Made by a program: the position numbers and the translations under genes. Below, piece by piece: positions 8,699-17,283 of a stretch of 64,000 bases of DNA (the stretch's first letter is position 1; every line of letters begins with the position of its first letter). The notes under the pieces are model-generated. The model searched no databases. It saw only the letters and a list, made by a program, of their open reading frames with translations, and had not been told where the DNA came from. The stretch lies in assembly GCF_004765815.2 (NCBI RefSeq), contig NZ_ML974128.1:186001-250000 (forward strand). The letters run 5' to 3'. Source of the stretch: Halorussus salinus (lineage in GTDB: Archaea > Halobacteriota > Halobacteria > Halobacteriales > Haladaptataceae).

Positions 8699-9132
8699 CA
8701 CTCCTCGTCTTCGAAGTCGAGCGCGACCGAGTTGATGCAGTAGCGCTTGCCGGTCGGCTCCGGGCCGTCCTCGAAGACGTGGCCGAGGTGGCCGCCGCAC
8801 TCGGCGCACAGCACCTCGATGCGGTCCATCCCCTTGCTAGTGTCCCGGCGCGTCTCGATGCGGTCGTCGTCCGCGTCGTAGAAACTCGGCCAGCCACAAC
8901 CCGAGTCGTACTTCGTCTCGGAGTCGAACAACTCGGCACCGCACCCCGCACAGGCGTAGGTGCCGTCGTCTTTCCGGTCCACGTGGTCGCCCGTGAAGGC
9001 GCGCTCGGTCCCGGCTTCCCGGAGGACGCGGTACTCCTCGTCGCTCAGGCGCTCGCGCCACTCGGCGTCGTTTTCGGGTAGCTCCTCGCGGGTCTCCTCG
9101 CCGCGATTCGTTGGCTCGTCGCTCTCGCTCAT
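8698..9132 (-). CDS. msrB: Peptide-methionine (R)-S-oxide reductase
   Basis: MsrB reduces methionine-R-sulfoxide in proteins, repairing oxidative damage in the cytoplasm. The 144-residue sequence has the two zinc-binding pairs C61/C64 (CAGC) and C109/C112 (CAEC), the GCGWPSF motif at 79-84, and the catalytic cysteine C132 in [11 protein letters not shown]. The length is normal for a single-domain MsrB. No msrA is seen in the window. The stop codon overlaps the last copy of a 16-bp repeat. Confidence 0.95.
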   Translation of the reverse strand: MSESDEPTNRGEETREELPENDAEWRERLSDEEYRVLREAGTERAFTGDHVDRKDDGTYACAGCGAELFDSETKYDSGCGWPSFYDADDDRIETRRDTSKGMDRIEVLCAECGGHLGHVFEDGPEPTGKRYCINSVALDFEDEE

Positions 9133-9201
9133 ACGTTCGCTTGGGTCTCGGGAGGGTTAGAGGTTGCGCGGACTCGCGTCGGACGCGTCCGACTCGTCGG
9201 G

Positions 9202-9939
9202 CTACGGAGACTCGGGCGCGACGATTTCCATCGGGAGTCCGGCGGCGTCCTCCGGCGGGTCCTCGGGGAGCGTCACGCAGTCGCCGTCGGCCGCGCGCTC
9301 GGCCGTGGCGGCCAGCACCGCCGCGTCGAGTACGTCGTCGGCGCTGGCCCGCGGCGCGTAGCGCGGTTCGGTCAGGGTCTCGACGGTCGCGTCCAGTTCG
9401 TCGCGCTCGACGCCGACCGCCTCGCGGACGAGCGCCTTCCGGCGCTCGATGCCGTCGGCGTCGCCCTTCGCGCCGACCGGTTCGTCACCGGGGTTCAGGT
9501 TCCGAAAGCAGAGTTCGGGGTGGCTCTCGCGGACGAGACCGCGGGCCTCGTCGGTCGTCCGGAGGAAGGTATCGACCTCCCGGATTCGGGGGACGATGGC
9601 CCACGCCTGATTCGAGATGCTGAAGCCAGCGTCTCGCTCGTCGTGTCTCGCCTTCGCGGCCTCGATGTTCTCGTCGTAGACTGCCGCCCGAATCGGCGTC
9701 AGGAAGACGCTCCCGGCCCGCCCGCCGAGGAGCGCCTGCGCCTCGCGGTCGCACGCTCGCTTTCGGTCGGCCGCGAGACCGACCGGGATGTCCACGAGGA
9801 CCTGCTCGGGGTCGGTCTCCCGCTCGTGCCACCAGTTCCAGACGGTCGGCGCGAACCCCACCGAGAGGTCGCCCTCCTCGTCCAGTTCGGCGACGACCCA
9901 CCCGTTCGAGGCCCAGTCGAGACCCACGTAGCTCACCAT
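9202..9939 (-). CDS. DUF429 family protein (predicted RNase H-fold)
   Basis: This 245-residue protein starts with YVGLDWASNGWVVAEL, in which the Asp is the expected first acidic residue of an RNase H-like fold, and continues with VLVDIPVGLA and a conserved ESHPELCFRNLN segment. These are signatures of DUF429, a family predicted to contain nucleases or ATP-dependent RNase H-fold enzymes but poorly characterised. The C-terminal DVLDAAVLAATAERA contains the last conserved Asp. Single gene; its neighbours give no context. Confidence 0.85.
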   Translation of the reverse strand: MVSYVGLDWASNGWVVAELDEEGDLSVGFAPTVWNWWHERETDPEQVLVDIPVGLAADRKRACDREAQALLGGRAGSVFLTPIRAAVYDENIEAAKARHDERDAGFSISNQAWAIVPRIREVDTFLRTTDEARGLVRESHPELCFRNLNPGDEPVGAKGDADGIERRKALVREAVGVERDELDATVETLTEPRYAPRASADDVLDAAVLAATAERAADGDCVTLPEDPPEDAAGLPMEIVAPESP

Positions 9940-10000
9940 GTCCGACAGTTCGAGTCGAGGCTGATAACGGTTCGTCGTCCGCCGTCTCTTCGACTGATTC

Positions 10001-10426
10001 TCAGTCAGTCCGTCGCCCGGTCACCTCTTCCATCCGGAGTTCGAAGACCGCGGCATCCACGTCCGCAACGTTCTCGCCGAACAGTCGGAACGGCTCGAAC
10101 TGCTCGTTTATCTCCCGGTCGGTCTCGGTCGGGAGTTCCACGAGTTTCCCGCGGACGAGGAGGCTCCACGAGTCCGCCTCGCTCTCGTTCTCGTAGACGA
10201 CCAGCGTGGCGGTCCCCGTGTTTTCGAGGTAGTCCATCTTCGTGCTGTCGTCGCGTTCGCCCAGTCTGACCAACAGACGCTCGCCGTCGTAGTGGTAGCC
10301 GACCGGGACCGCGTAGGCGTCGCCGCCGTCCGCCAGCGAGAGGACGCCGACTTCGCCGTCCCGGAGGTACTCCTCGACTTCCGCGTCGGTCATCCCGAAC
10401 GTGTGAACGTACTCGACGTGTTCCAT
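10001..10426 (-). CDS. PPOX-fold flavin/F420-type protein
   Basis: This 141-residue member of the pyridoxamine 5'-phosphate oxidase family has the pattern GVLSLADGGDAYAVPVGYHY, LLVRLGERDDSTK and LLVRGKLVELP. The haloarchaeal subgroup is thought to bind flavin or F420; the substrate is unknown. MEHVEYVHTFG at 10426 is taken as the start, with an alternative four codons upstream. It is transcribed in the same direction as the ZIP transporter upstream of it. Confidence 0.85.
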   Translation of the reverse strand: MEHVEYVHTFGMTDAEVEEYLRDGEVGVLSLADGGDAYAVPVGYHYDGERLLVRLGERDDSTKMDYLENTGTATLVVYENESEADSWSLLVRGKLVELPTETDREINEQFEPFRLFGENVADVDAAVFELRMEEVTGRRTD

Positions 10427-10504
10427 ACGCGAAGCCACGACGCCGAGCGTGATAACCGCTTGCGAGGGCTCATCCCGACGCGATGTCGAACTGCTTGTGA
10501 CGGG

Positions 10505-11413
10505 TCATCCCAACACGATGTCCAAATAGAGCATCACCGCGACCCCGAGCATCGTGCCGAGGGTCGCGACGCGTTCGTGGCCCCGAGCGTGGGTCTCGGG
10601 CACGATTTCGTCGCTGATGACGAACAGCATCCCGCCAGCGGCGAACCCCATCGCGTAGGGGAGGACGGGCGCGGCGACGCCCACCGCTATCGCGCCGAAC
10701 ACCGCGAGCGGAATCTCCACGAGTCCGGCCCGAACGCCCGCGAGCGTGGCGTAGAACAGCGACCCGAACCCGGCGTTGGCGGCCGCGACCGACACCGCCA
10801 GCCCCTCGGGGATGTTCTGGATGCCGATGGCGAGCATCAGCGCGAGCGCGTCGCCGACGTTCCCCGACCCGAAGCCGACGCCGACCGCCAGTCCCTCGGG
10901 CATGTTGTGGAGCGTGATGGCGACGATGAACAGCAGGACCGAAGCGGTCCGGGCGTCGTCGGGGTCGATTCGCTCCCGGCCGGTCGGCGTGTCCTCCTCG
11001 ATGCGGGGGTCGCCGGTCTCGGTTTCGCCCGTGGGATTCGCGCTCGCGCCGCCCGCCTCGGCGTCGCTCGCCCCGCTCGCCGCGACGTTCCCGCGCCCGG
11101 TCACGACGACGTGGATGTGTGGTACCCACTGGTCGGCCCGGTCCAGCAGGACGACGCCGAGCGCGAACCCGGCGAGTACGGGACCGATGCCGCCGATTTC
11201 GATGCCCGGCAGGATGAGACTCGTGAAACTCGCCGAGAGCATCACGCCCGCCGCGAACCCGAGCGCGCCGTCGAGCGCGCGCTCGGAGGGGTCGGGCCAG
11301 ACGACGACGAGCGCGGCCCCGAGGGTGTTCAGCAACGCGATGAAGATACCGCCGACCAGTCCCTGCATCACGGGGTCGGTACCCGCGACGCGGACGAACC
11401 AGTCAGTCAGCAC
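10505..11413 (-). CDS. ZIP family divalent metal transporter
   Basis: This 302-residue polytopic membrane protein has the two diagnostic ZIP metal-site motifs: HNMPEG (H169, N170, E173) and QNIPEG (about 199-204). Between the third and fourth helices lies an acidic, His-poor cytoplasmic loop (about 105-155). ZIPs move Zn, Fe or Mn into the cytoplasm. The GTG at 11413 (VLTDWFVRVAG) is chosen because it precedes the first helix directly; the ATG at 11368 is an alternative. The GTG overlaps the stop of a possible 30-codon ORF. Confidence 0.85.
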   Translation of the reverse strand: MLTDWFVRVAGTDPVMQGLVGGIFIALLNTLGAALVVVWPDPSERALDGALGFAAGVMLSASFTSLILPGIEIGGIGPVLAGFALGVVLLDRADQWVPHIHVVVTGRGNVAASGASDAEAGGASANPTGETETGDPRIEEDTPTGRERIDPDDARTASVLLFIVAITLHNMPEGLAVGVGFGSGNVGDALALMLAIGIQNIPEGLAVSVAAANAGFGSLFYATLAGVRAGLVEIPLAVFGAIAVGVAAPVLPYAMGFAAGGMLFVISDEIVPETHARGHERVATLGTMLGVAVMLYLDIVLG

Positions 11414-11499
11414 GGGGCGGCCTCCTCGGTCGGTCCGGGCCGGTCGCCGCCGTCGGCGCGGGTTGGTTCCCTCGGACGGGTCTCCTCGGCGGTCGTCAT
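11407..11499 (-). CDS. Possible 30-residue leader ORF overlapping the ZIP start
   Basis: ATG at 11499 opens a 30-codon frame (begins MTTAEETRP, ends EEAAPC). Its TGA lies within the sequence GTGCTGA that also contains the proposed GTG start of the ZIP gene. Overlap of this type is common in translational coupling. The peptide is acidic but otherwise featureless, so it may be a leader or chance. Confidence 0.25.
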   Translation of the reverse strand: MTTAEETRPREPTRADGGDRPGPTEEAAPC

Positions 11500-11713
11500 C
11501 GCTGGTCGCCGGGACAGTCGGCGGGCGGGACCAAAAGTCCGCCGCCGAGCGGGAGTCCGTCCCCGAGCGGGAGTCCACCGCCAGTCGGGATTTTCCCACC
11601 GGACGGGACGAGTCCGGAGCGAGACCGACGAGCGACCGGGACGCGGCCGGATTTCGACTTCGACGCGGGCGAACGCCCGAGAGATTGAAACGTCGGGGAG
11701 ATGAACGTCTCCT

Positions 11714-11860
11714 ATGCGAGTGTGTGACATCTGCGAACAGCAGAAACAAGAGGGAACGCGACTGGTCTCGCGTACCGGCGGGGACGTGTGGGTCTGCCAC
11801 GGGTGCATGATGCGGGCGGTCACGAACAAGGCCGACGAACTCACGTACCGCGACCGGTGA
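11714..11860 (+). CDS. 48-residue double-CxxC zinc protein
   Basis: A short plus-strand frame encodes 48 residues starting MRVCDICEQQK, with a second cysteine pair in WVCHGCMMRAV. The spacing (CDIC ... CHGC, 24 residues between the pairs) is that of a treble-clef or zinc-ribbon micro-protein. Such very small CPxCG-like zinc proteins are abundant in haloarchaea and some affect motility, biofilm or stress responses, but this one cannot be assigned. It ends 136 nt before the HTH gene. Confidence 0.75.
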   Translation: MRVCDICEQQKQEGTRLVSRTGGDVWVCHGCMMRAVTNKADELTYRDR

Positions 11861-11945
11861 GTCGGCACGTTCGCGACCGCGGAGGGCGGAATGGGGCGAC
11901 CGAAAGTCCGTCTCGGTCGTTTCTTTCCTCTCAACCTGTTTCTAG

Positions 11946-11961
11946 AAATCTACGTAGATTT
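11946..11961. promoter_or_regulatory. Perfect 16-bp palindrome overlapping a TATA box
   Basis: AAATCTACGTAGATTT is a perfect inverted repeat. Its last bases overlap TTTATT (11959-11964), which is placed correctly as a TATA box for the gene starting at 11997. A dimeric repressor bound here would block TBP/TFB binding; autoregulation by the adjacent HTH protein is a reasonable guess. Confidence 0.55.
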
Positions 11962-11996
11962 ATTGTCCAAGTCTGTGTCACACTCTAACAGGACCC

Positions 11997-12410
11997 ATGA
12001 GTCAGTCACCGAACAGCTCGACCGAAGCACAGGCCACGAACGACTCCCCCGCGGCGCTCGGTTCGGTGGACGACTCCTTCGACGCCATCTTCGAGGTTCT
12101 CGCCGCCGAACGCCGCCGCTACGTCCTCTACGCCCTCCACCGACACAGCGGACGGGCCTCGCTTGCGGACCTCGCCGACGAGGTGGCGTCCCGCGAAGGG
12201 GCCGACACGGAGCGAGTCGCGGCGTCGCTCCATCACGTCCACCTCCCGAAACTCGTGAGCGCCAACGTCGCCGCGTACGACCCCGACGAGGAGACCGTCC
12301 GACTCCTCGACCGGTCCGACCGGTTGTACCGACACCTCAGTGCCGCCGCGGAAGACGAGTTCCGACCGCTCCGGCGGGCCGCCGGGAGCGCCACCCTCTC
12401 GGAGTTCTGA
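11997..12410 (+). CDS. DUF7344-type winged-helix regulator
   Basis: This 137-residue protein contains one winged-helix domain at about residues 30-115: FDAIFEVLAAERRRYVLYAL, then LADLADEVASRE and the wing ASLHHVHLPKLVSANVAAYD. This is the ArsR-like DUF7344 pattern common in haloarchaea. No sensor domain is attached, so the signal may be another protein or the DNA site itself. A perfect palindrome overlaps its promoter, suggesting autoregulation. It converges with the next gene. Confidence 0.85.
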   Translation: MSQSPNSSTEAQATNDSPAALGSVDDSFDAIFEVLAAERRRYVLYALHRHSGRASLADLADEVASREGADTERVAASLHHVHLPKLVSANVAAYDPDEETVRLLDRSDRLYRHLSAAAEDEFRPLRRAAGSATLSEF

Positions 12411-12420
12411 CCGGCGCTCA

Positions 12421-12975
12421 TCAGGCGAGTCGCCATCCGGCCTCGGTTCGTTCGACGCCCGACAACGCCGCCAGCGATGGCCGCACGCAGGCGGTCCACC
12501 ACTCGCTGGCGTCGTCGTAATCCGCGGGACAGTCGGGGTAGACCACGCTCCGGAGTTCGGCGTCGGTCGCGGGACCCTCCTCGGCGAGGTAGTAACAGGT
12601 CGCGTAGACCGCCGCGCGCTCGGGTTCGTCCGGGGCCGAGAGCGTCGAGATGGCGTTTTCGAGTCGGCGAGGGAGTCCGCCCTCGTACTCCCTGCTCTCG
12701 CCGGGCATCGGCCCGCCCCGACTCTCGGTCGCGGTGTAGCCCGGCAGCCACCAGACCGCTTCGCCATCGACCGACTTGCGTTCGAGGAGTCCCTCGGTCG
12801 CCAGTCGGTCGAGTCCCGCGGCGGTCGCCCGTCGCCGGTAGGGCACCGACCCGCCGACCTCCTCGGTGGTCAACACCGGGTCGTCGGACTCCCGGAACGG
12901 GGCGAGGAGTTCGTCGTCGGCGAGCGCCGAGACCTCCGGCGACTCGTCGCGGGGTGCGTCGGAATCCCGAGTCAC
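12421..12975 (-). CDS. HTH-containing haloarchaeal protein of unknown function
   Basis: This 184-residue protein starts with GTG. Residues about 15-75 look like a winged helix (VLTTEEVGGSVPYRRRATAAGLDRLATEGLLERK). The C-terminal half contains RLENAISTLSAPDEPERAAVYATCYYLAEE and a conserved-looking VYPDCPADYDDASEWW. The domain order suggests a transcriptional or accessory regulator that senses something through the C-terminus. Family not recognised with certainty. Confidence 0.65.
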   Translation of the reverse strand: MTRDSDAPRDESPEVSALADDELLAPFRESDDPVLTTEEVGGSVPYRRRATAAGLDRLATEGLLERKSVDGEAVWWLPGYTATESRGGPMPGESREYEGGLPRRLENAISTLSAPDEPERAAVYATCYYLAEEGPATDAELRSVVYPDCPADYDDASEWWTACVRPSLAALSGVERTEAGWRLA

Positions 12976-13069
12976 ACCGGTAGCAGGCCATCGACGCTGA
13001 AAAGGGTTGTCGCCCCGCCAGTCTCGGCCGAATGGCCCCTTGTGGCGGGACGATTCTGCCCGCCGTAAG

Positions 13070-13621
13070 CTACGGGAATCCGCCCGCGCTCGTCGCCGCG
13101 AACCCGAGGTACGCCGCCGCGGCGGTGGCGAACACCCCGAACGCGAACAGGCCGTAGTTCCACGCCGTGCTGTCGGCGGGCGTCACCGACAGCGAGTAGC
13201 GGTACTCGGAGACCGGCCACAACAGCGCGACGCCCATCGGCGTCAGCAGGTCGCCGACCAGATGGGCGAGAATCGCGAACCCGACGATTCCGCCCGCGAA
13301 GGCCGGGACGCCGACCGGGCCGAGCGAGAACGCTGGCGGACCGACCGAACCGACGGCGACGCCGCCGAGTCCGGTCGCGGACGCGCCCGCGCTCGCGGCG
13401 GCCCACACCGCGCCGCCGACCAGCGCGGCGAACGCCAGCGTGTGAGTCGGTCCGCGATGGGAGATGCCGGGTAACTGGTGGTCCACGTCGGGGAGCATCG
13501 CCAGCCAGCAGACGACCGCCCCGCCTGCCACGGCCGCAGTCGGGGAGCCACCAGCGACGAGGAGTCCGCCCACCGGCGCGTAGAGCGCGAGCGAGACGCC
13601 GTAGTGTCCGATTCGGAACAC
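13070..13621 (-). CDS. YdjM/DUF457-type membrane-bound metal-dependent hydrolase
   Basis: This 183-residue protein has about five membrane spans and the family's metal-binding signature: MLPDVDHQLPG, then SHRGPTHT and AHLVGDLLTP. Family members are predicted membrane metal hydrolases; the substrate is unknown. I place the start at GTG 13621 (VFRIGHYGVSL), because residues upstream of it lack hydrophobic or conserved character. ATG at 13789 is the alternative and would add 56 residues of low complexity. Confidence 0.75.
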   Translation of the reverse strand: MFRIGHYGVSLALYAPVGGLLVAGGSPTAAVAGGAVVCWLAMLPDVDHQLPGISHRGPTHTLAFAALVGGAVWAAASAGASATGLGGVAVGSVGPPAFSLGPVGVPAFAGGIVGFAILAHLVGDLLTPMGVALLWPVSEYRYSLSVTPADSTAWNYGLFAFGVFATAAAAYLGFAATSAGGFP

Positions 13622-14042
13622 GGCCGACTGTGGCGACTCGGGGGACGTAACTGTGCCGGATTTTCCGAGACCGTGGGTTGGGGGTTCTTCCGTCGATGCT
13701 CGGCTCGGCAGTCGAATTCGGGGAAACCGCAATATCGTAGTGAACGGCTCCTCGGAAGCCCCCGCCCGCTCGCGGTCGCTGACCGACATATCCGGACCGC
13801 TCCGCACCGCCCGGTCCGGATAGGGGTCGGTCAGACGACCACGTACACGCGAGCGGGCGGCCCCTTCACCCCACCCGGCGGTGGACCGTGGTCGGTCGCT
13901 CTCGGCGTGGTTCGCGGCGTCGAGCGTTCGCTGGCGGTTCGTCGCCCGAGCGTCGGCCGGGGTCGGTCGAGGAGCGTCCGCCGGTCGCCCGCGGTCGTCG
14001 AATGCAGAAACCGGTTTGGGGGCGGAGTCCGTCTGTGGCGGT
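13622..14042. other. Divergent intergenic region without a supported gene
   Basis: If the hydrolase starts at 13621 this leaves about 420 bp before the SDR gene on the other strand. Open frames here are Arg/Pro/Ser-rich and unconvincing. An ATG at 13789 could extend the hydrolase. No repeat, RNA or clear TATA box was recognised. Confidence 0.4.
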
Positions 14043-14744
14043 ATGGACGGACAGACTGCGGTCGTGACGGGCGCGAGTCGAGGCATCGGCGCGGCGGTCG
14101 CGCGGCGGTTCGCAGCCGAGGGCGCGCGGGTCGTGGGATGCGCGCGAGACAAGGACGACCTCGACGCGGTGGTCGCGGACGCGGAGGAGTCGGATAGCGA
14201 GGGAACCATCGAGGCGATGCGCGCCGACGTGCGCGACGAGTTCGACGTGGAGCGACTGATGGAGACCGCCGCGCGCGGGAGCGACGGCGGCATCGACGTG
14301 GTGGTCGCCTGCGCGGGCGTCTTCCACGGCAGTCCCGGCGAGTCGCCGCTGGCCGAAGACGCCTACTCGGCGTTCGACGACTCGTTCCGGACCAACGCCC
14401 GCGGCGTCTTCGCCGCGGTCAAGGAGGCCCTGCCCCACCTCGCCGACGACGCGCGCGTGCTGGTCCCCTCCGGCAACGTCGCCCGCGACGCGAAACCGGG
14501 CTACGGCTCCTACGCGGTCTCGAAGGCCGCGGCCGAGGCGGTCGTCCGCCAGTTCGCGGCCGAAATCGACCAACCGGTCGGCGTCGTGGAACCCGGCGCG
14601 GTCGCCACCGACCTGACCGGCGGGCAGGGCCGGGACCCCGAGGACGCCGCGGACCTCCTCTACTGGGTCGCCACCGAGGCGTCGCCCGACGAGTTCGACG
14701 GCGGCGTCGTCGGTCTCAAGGAGTTCAAGAAGGCGACGGCGTAG
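14043..14744 (+). CDS. Short-chain dehydrogenase/reductase
   Basis: This 233-residue classical SDR has the cofactor motif TGASRGIG (9-16), an NNAG-equivalent ACAG (89-92), the structural Asn N118, and the catalytic S143, Y157 and K161 (YAVSK). It acts as an NAD(P)-dependent oxidoreductase in the cytoplasm; the substrate cannot be inferred. Upstream in-frame codons to 13881 are rejected because the Rossmann strand starts right after MDGQTAVV. A small hairpin follows the stop. Confidence 0.9.
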   Translation: MDGQTAVVTGASRGIGAAVARRFAAEGARVVGCARDKDDLDAVVADAEESDSEGTIEAMRADVRDEFDVERLMETAARGSDGGIDVVVACAGVFHGSPGESPLAEDAYSAFDDSFRTNARGVFAAVKEALPHLADDARVLVPSGNVARDAKPGYGSYAVSKAAAEAVVRQFAAEIDQPVGVVEPGAVATDLTGGQGRDPEDAADLLYWVATEASPDEFDGGVVGLKEFKKATA

Positions 14745-14751
14745 GAATATC

Positions 14752-14768
14752 CCCGTTTTCGAGACGGG
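14752..14768 (+). terminator. Small hairpin after the SDR gene
   Basis: CCCGT at 14752-14756 pairs with ACGGG at 14764-14768 around a T-rich loop, just past the SDR stop codon. It may act as a weak terminator or be incidental. Confidence 0.3.
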
Positions 14769-14824
14769 AGGGCGAGTGAGACGATTAGCGGGACTTCTGC
14801 GGAGAAGCTTTCGAAAGCTCGCCG

Positions 14825-16588
14825 TCACAACTCGACCGACTCCTCGCTGGCGTTCTCGGCCACGTAGACGACGAGACTGCTCTTGTGACACCCGCTGTCC
14901 TGTAGGAACCGGTGGACCTCGTGGCGCTCGTAGTCGCGCAGGTGGCGGTCGATGTCGCTGGCGCGGTCGTGCGACTCGTCGCAGGTCTCGACGGCCCCGA
15001 GCGAGACGACGACCGGCGGCGGATTCTCGCCGACGATTTCGGGCCGGGTCGTGCTGTCGGTCGTCGCCCCGGCCGCCTCCAGATACCACGCGAGGGGCAG
15101 GCGGTCGAACCACCCGCCCTCGCCCGGCGGGGCGAGGAGGGCCTCCTCGTCGGCGACGTAGAACGCAGAGCCGTAGTACAGCACGTCTATTCCCTCGTTG
15201 GACTTCGCAACGCGCTGTATCTCGCCGAGAAGGGGCTTCATCTCGCTTCCCGACTGGGCGTACTGGACGAACTCGTTGTCGTCGCTCTGGGGGTGGAGAT
15301 ACGACGTGGCGACCGCGGTCCCGCCGACCTGCGCGACCACGACCAGCAGGACGACCGCGGCCGCCGTCGCCGAGAGTCCGTCGCCGTCCGCGACGCTGGC
15401 CGCGCCGAGGCGGGCGACCAGCGCGAGGCCGACCGCCGCCGGAATCGCCAGCGGGACGACGACGTGGACGACCTCCCACGGGAAGGGGTTGTCCACGATG
15501 ACGGGGTAGCCCGCCAGACTCGACGCGCCCCAGAAGAACGCGAACCCGACGACATCGCGGGGCGACCCCGAGTACCTGTCCGCGAGGAACCCGAGCGCGG
15601 CGAACGCCAGCACGACCGCGCCGCCGTCGGCCAGCGCGGGCCAGAGCGACTTGGCGGTCCAGAGGTAGGTGTGGTCGCTCCCGCCGACCCACTTGCCGGT
15701 GAACGCGCGCCACGACCCGAGGGTCGCCTCGCCGACCAGCGCCGGGAGGAGGGTCGGGTCCCGGAGGGTCCGCCCGAGCGTCGGCGACGCTCCCGCGCTC
15801 GCTCCTCGGGGGGCGTAGAAGAACACGACGATAGCGAAGAACTCCGCGACGGCGAGACCGAAGGGAGTGCGCCAGCGCCAGACGCCGCGGGCGATTGCGC
15901 GAACGCGGTCGGTCGCGGCGGAGAGGCCGCTCTCCTCGGCGCTCTCGGCGAGGAGTCGCCGGTCCCACAGCAGGGCCGCGGCCCCCGCCCAACAGACCGG
16001 GTAGACCAGCGCGTTCTCCTTGGTCGTGACCGCGAGCGCGAACGCGGCGGTTCCGGCGTAGAGGAGCGCCGGGCGGCGGTGGTCGTAGGCCCGGACGAAG
16101 AACCCGACCGCGACCAGCATGAACCCGGCCAGCAGGAGGTCGTTGCGGTAGAACCGCGAGAAGTAGAGGAGAAGCGGGTTCGCCCCGAGGAGGGCCGCGA
16201 GCGCGACGGTCTCGGAATCCCGGAGACGCCCGCGGAATAGGAGCGCCGACGCCGGGAGGAGACCGCCGACCAGCGCGGGCACCAGTCGCATCGTGAAATC
16301 CGAGGCCCCGAACAGCGAGAAAACCGAGCCGTTCACGATGGTCAGGAAGGGACCGTGGACGATGGGTCGGTACCAGTAGACGCCCGACTCGGCGTAGCGG
16401 TAGGCCCAGTAGGCGACCCGCGCCTCGTCCTGATGAGCGACCCGCGCCCCGAGCGCGAACAGGCGCGCGACCAGCGCCAGCAGGACGATTCCGGCGACTG
16501 CGACCCGGACCGAATCGAACTCCGAGGCGATTCCGCGTGCGGTGCCGACGAGTCGGCCGCGAGCGTCGGCGCGAGGAGAACCGGTCAT
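14825..16588 (-). CDS. Agl23-type flippase activity-associated membrane protein (TIGR03663)
   Basis: This 587-residue multi-pass membrane protein resembles the TIGR03663/Agl23 family, which has a GT-C glycosyltransferase-like layout. An early luminal loop carries HQDEARVAYW (a DE pair as in GT-C enzymes), followed by YRPIVHGPFLTIVNGSVF and FSRFYRNDLLL, with many hydrophobic spans to about residue 430 and a soluble extracytoplasmic domain after. In haloarchaea the family is linked to lipid-linked glycan handling in protein N-glycosylation. It lies 6 nt downstream of a lipoprotein gene, probably in one operon. Confidence 0.8.
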   Translation of the reverse strand: MTGSPRADARGRLVGTARGIASEFDSVRVAVAGIVLLALVARLFALGARVAHQDEARVAYWAYRYAESGVYWYRPIVHGPFLTIVNGSVFSLFGASDFTMRLVPALVGGLLPASALLFRGRLRDSETVALAALLGANPLLLYFSRFYRNDLLLAGFMLVAVGFFVRAYDHRRPALLYAGTAAFALAVTTKENALVYPVCWAGAAALLWDRRLLAESAEESGLSAATDRVRAIARGVWRWRTPFGLAVAEFFAIVVFFYAPRGASAGASPTLGRTLRDPTLLPALVGEATLGSWRAFTGKWVGGSDHTYLWTAKSLWPALADGGAVVLAFAALGFLADRYSGSPRDVVGFAFFWGASSLAGYPVIVDNPFPWEVVHVVVPLAIPAAVGLALVARLGAASVADGDGLSATAAAVVLLVVVAQVGGTAVATSYLHPQSDDNEFVQYAQSGSEMKPLLGEIQRVAKSNEGIDVLYYGSAFYVADEEALLAPPGEGGWFDRLPLAWYLEAAGATTDSTTRPEIVGENPPPVVVSLGAVETCDESHDRASDIDRHLRDYERHEVHRFLQDSGCHKSSLVVYVAENASEESVEL

Positions 16589-16594
16589 CGTCGG

Positions 16595-17185
16595 TCAGCA
16601 GATAGCGTAGATGATTTGGACCGACCCGTCTTCCTGCGGTTCGACGTAGGCGCTCCCGTAGCACTCGTTGGTGGCGAGGGTCACGCAGTCGCGGCGCGGC
16701 GAGGTCGTTCCGGTGGCGGTGGTCGCGCTCGTATCCGCCGGGAGGAGTTCCGCGCAGACTCGGAACTCCTCGACGCCCTCGGGGTCGGCCTTCCTCAGAT
16801 TGTAGAGGGTGTGTTCGCCCCGCGAGAACTCGTCGGTCGTCTCGAAGACGGTCTCGCCGGTCTCCTCGCGAACGACCGTCACCCGGAGCCGCCGGGACTC
16901 GGCGAGGTCGTGTTCGACGGTGATTTCGTGGTCCGGGTCGGGGCTGTTCGAGGCTCGGGCTATCCAGTCGCCGGTCGTCCTCTCCTCGGTCGCGGTCGCG
17001 TCGGCCGCGGGGTCGGTCGTCGCGTCGGCGGTCCCGCGGGTCGTCTTCTCGGTCGCGCTGTCGGTCGTCGGGCTGTCGGTCGTCGTCTCGTCGGTCGCGG
17101 GTCCGCCAGCGTCCGAGAGACACCCGGCCGACGCGAGACCGACGCCGACCGCTCCGACGAGCGAGCGTCGCGTGACTCTTTCCAT
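16595..17185 (-). CDS. Tat-exported lipoprotein, unknown function
   Basis: This 196-residue protein has a twin-arginine start (VTRRSLVGAVG) and a lipobox with the lipidated cysteine at C22 (ASAGCLSD). A Thr/Asp-rich linker (about 30-75) follows, then a beta-rich domain (about 80-196) with several cysteines (FRVCAELL, DCVTLATNECYG and the C-terminal IIYAIC) that could form disulfides outside the cell. It directly precedes the Agl23-like gene by 6 nt, so a role at the cell surface or in glycosylation is possible but unproven. Confidence 0.8.
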   Translation of the reverse strand: MERVTRRSLVGAVGVGLASAGCLSDAGGPATDETTTDSPTTDSATEKTTRGTADATTDPAADATATEERTTGDWIARASNSPDPDHEITVEHDLAESRRLRVTVVREETGETVFETTDEFSRGEHTLYNLRKADPEGVEEFRVCAELLPADTSATTATGTTSPRRDCVTLATNECYGSAYVEPQEDGSVQIIYAIC

Positions 17186-17283
17186 ACGCCGAGTCCGTGA
17201 CCGGCCGAGTTAAAGTTTCGAGAGACTGAAAGACGCCTTTCAGTCACCGTGTCCGGGCGGGCTACCGCGGCGACCGAACAGGA

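Noticed and set aside
13866-17123. Open frame of over 1000 codons on the minus strand
   Set aside because: Composition is dominated by Arg, Gly and Pro, and it overlaps four well-supported genes in other frames (the SDR, Agl23 and lipoprotein genes among them). It is a frame shadow.
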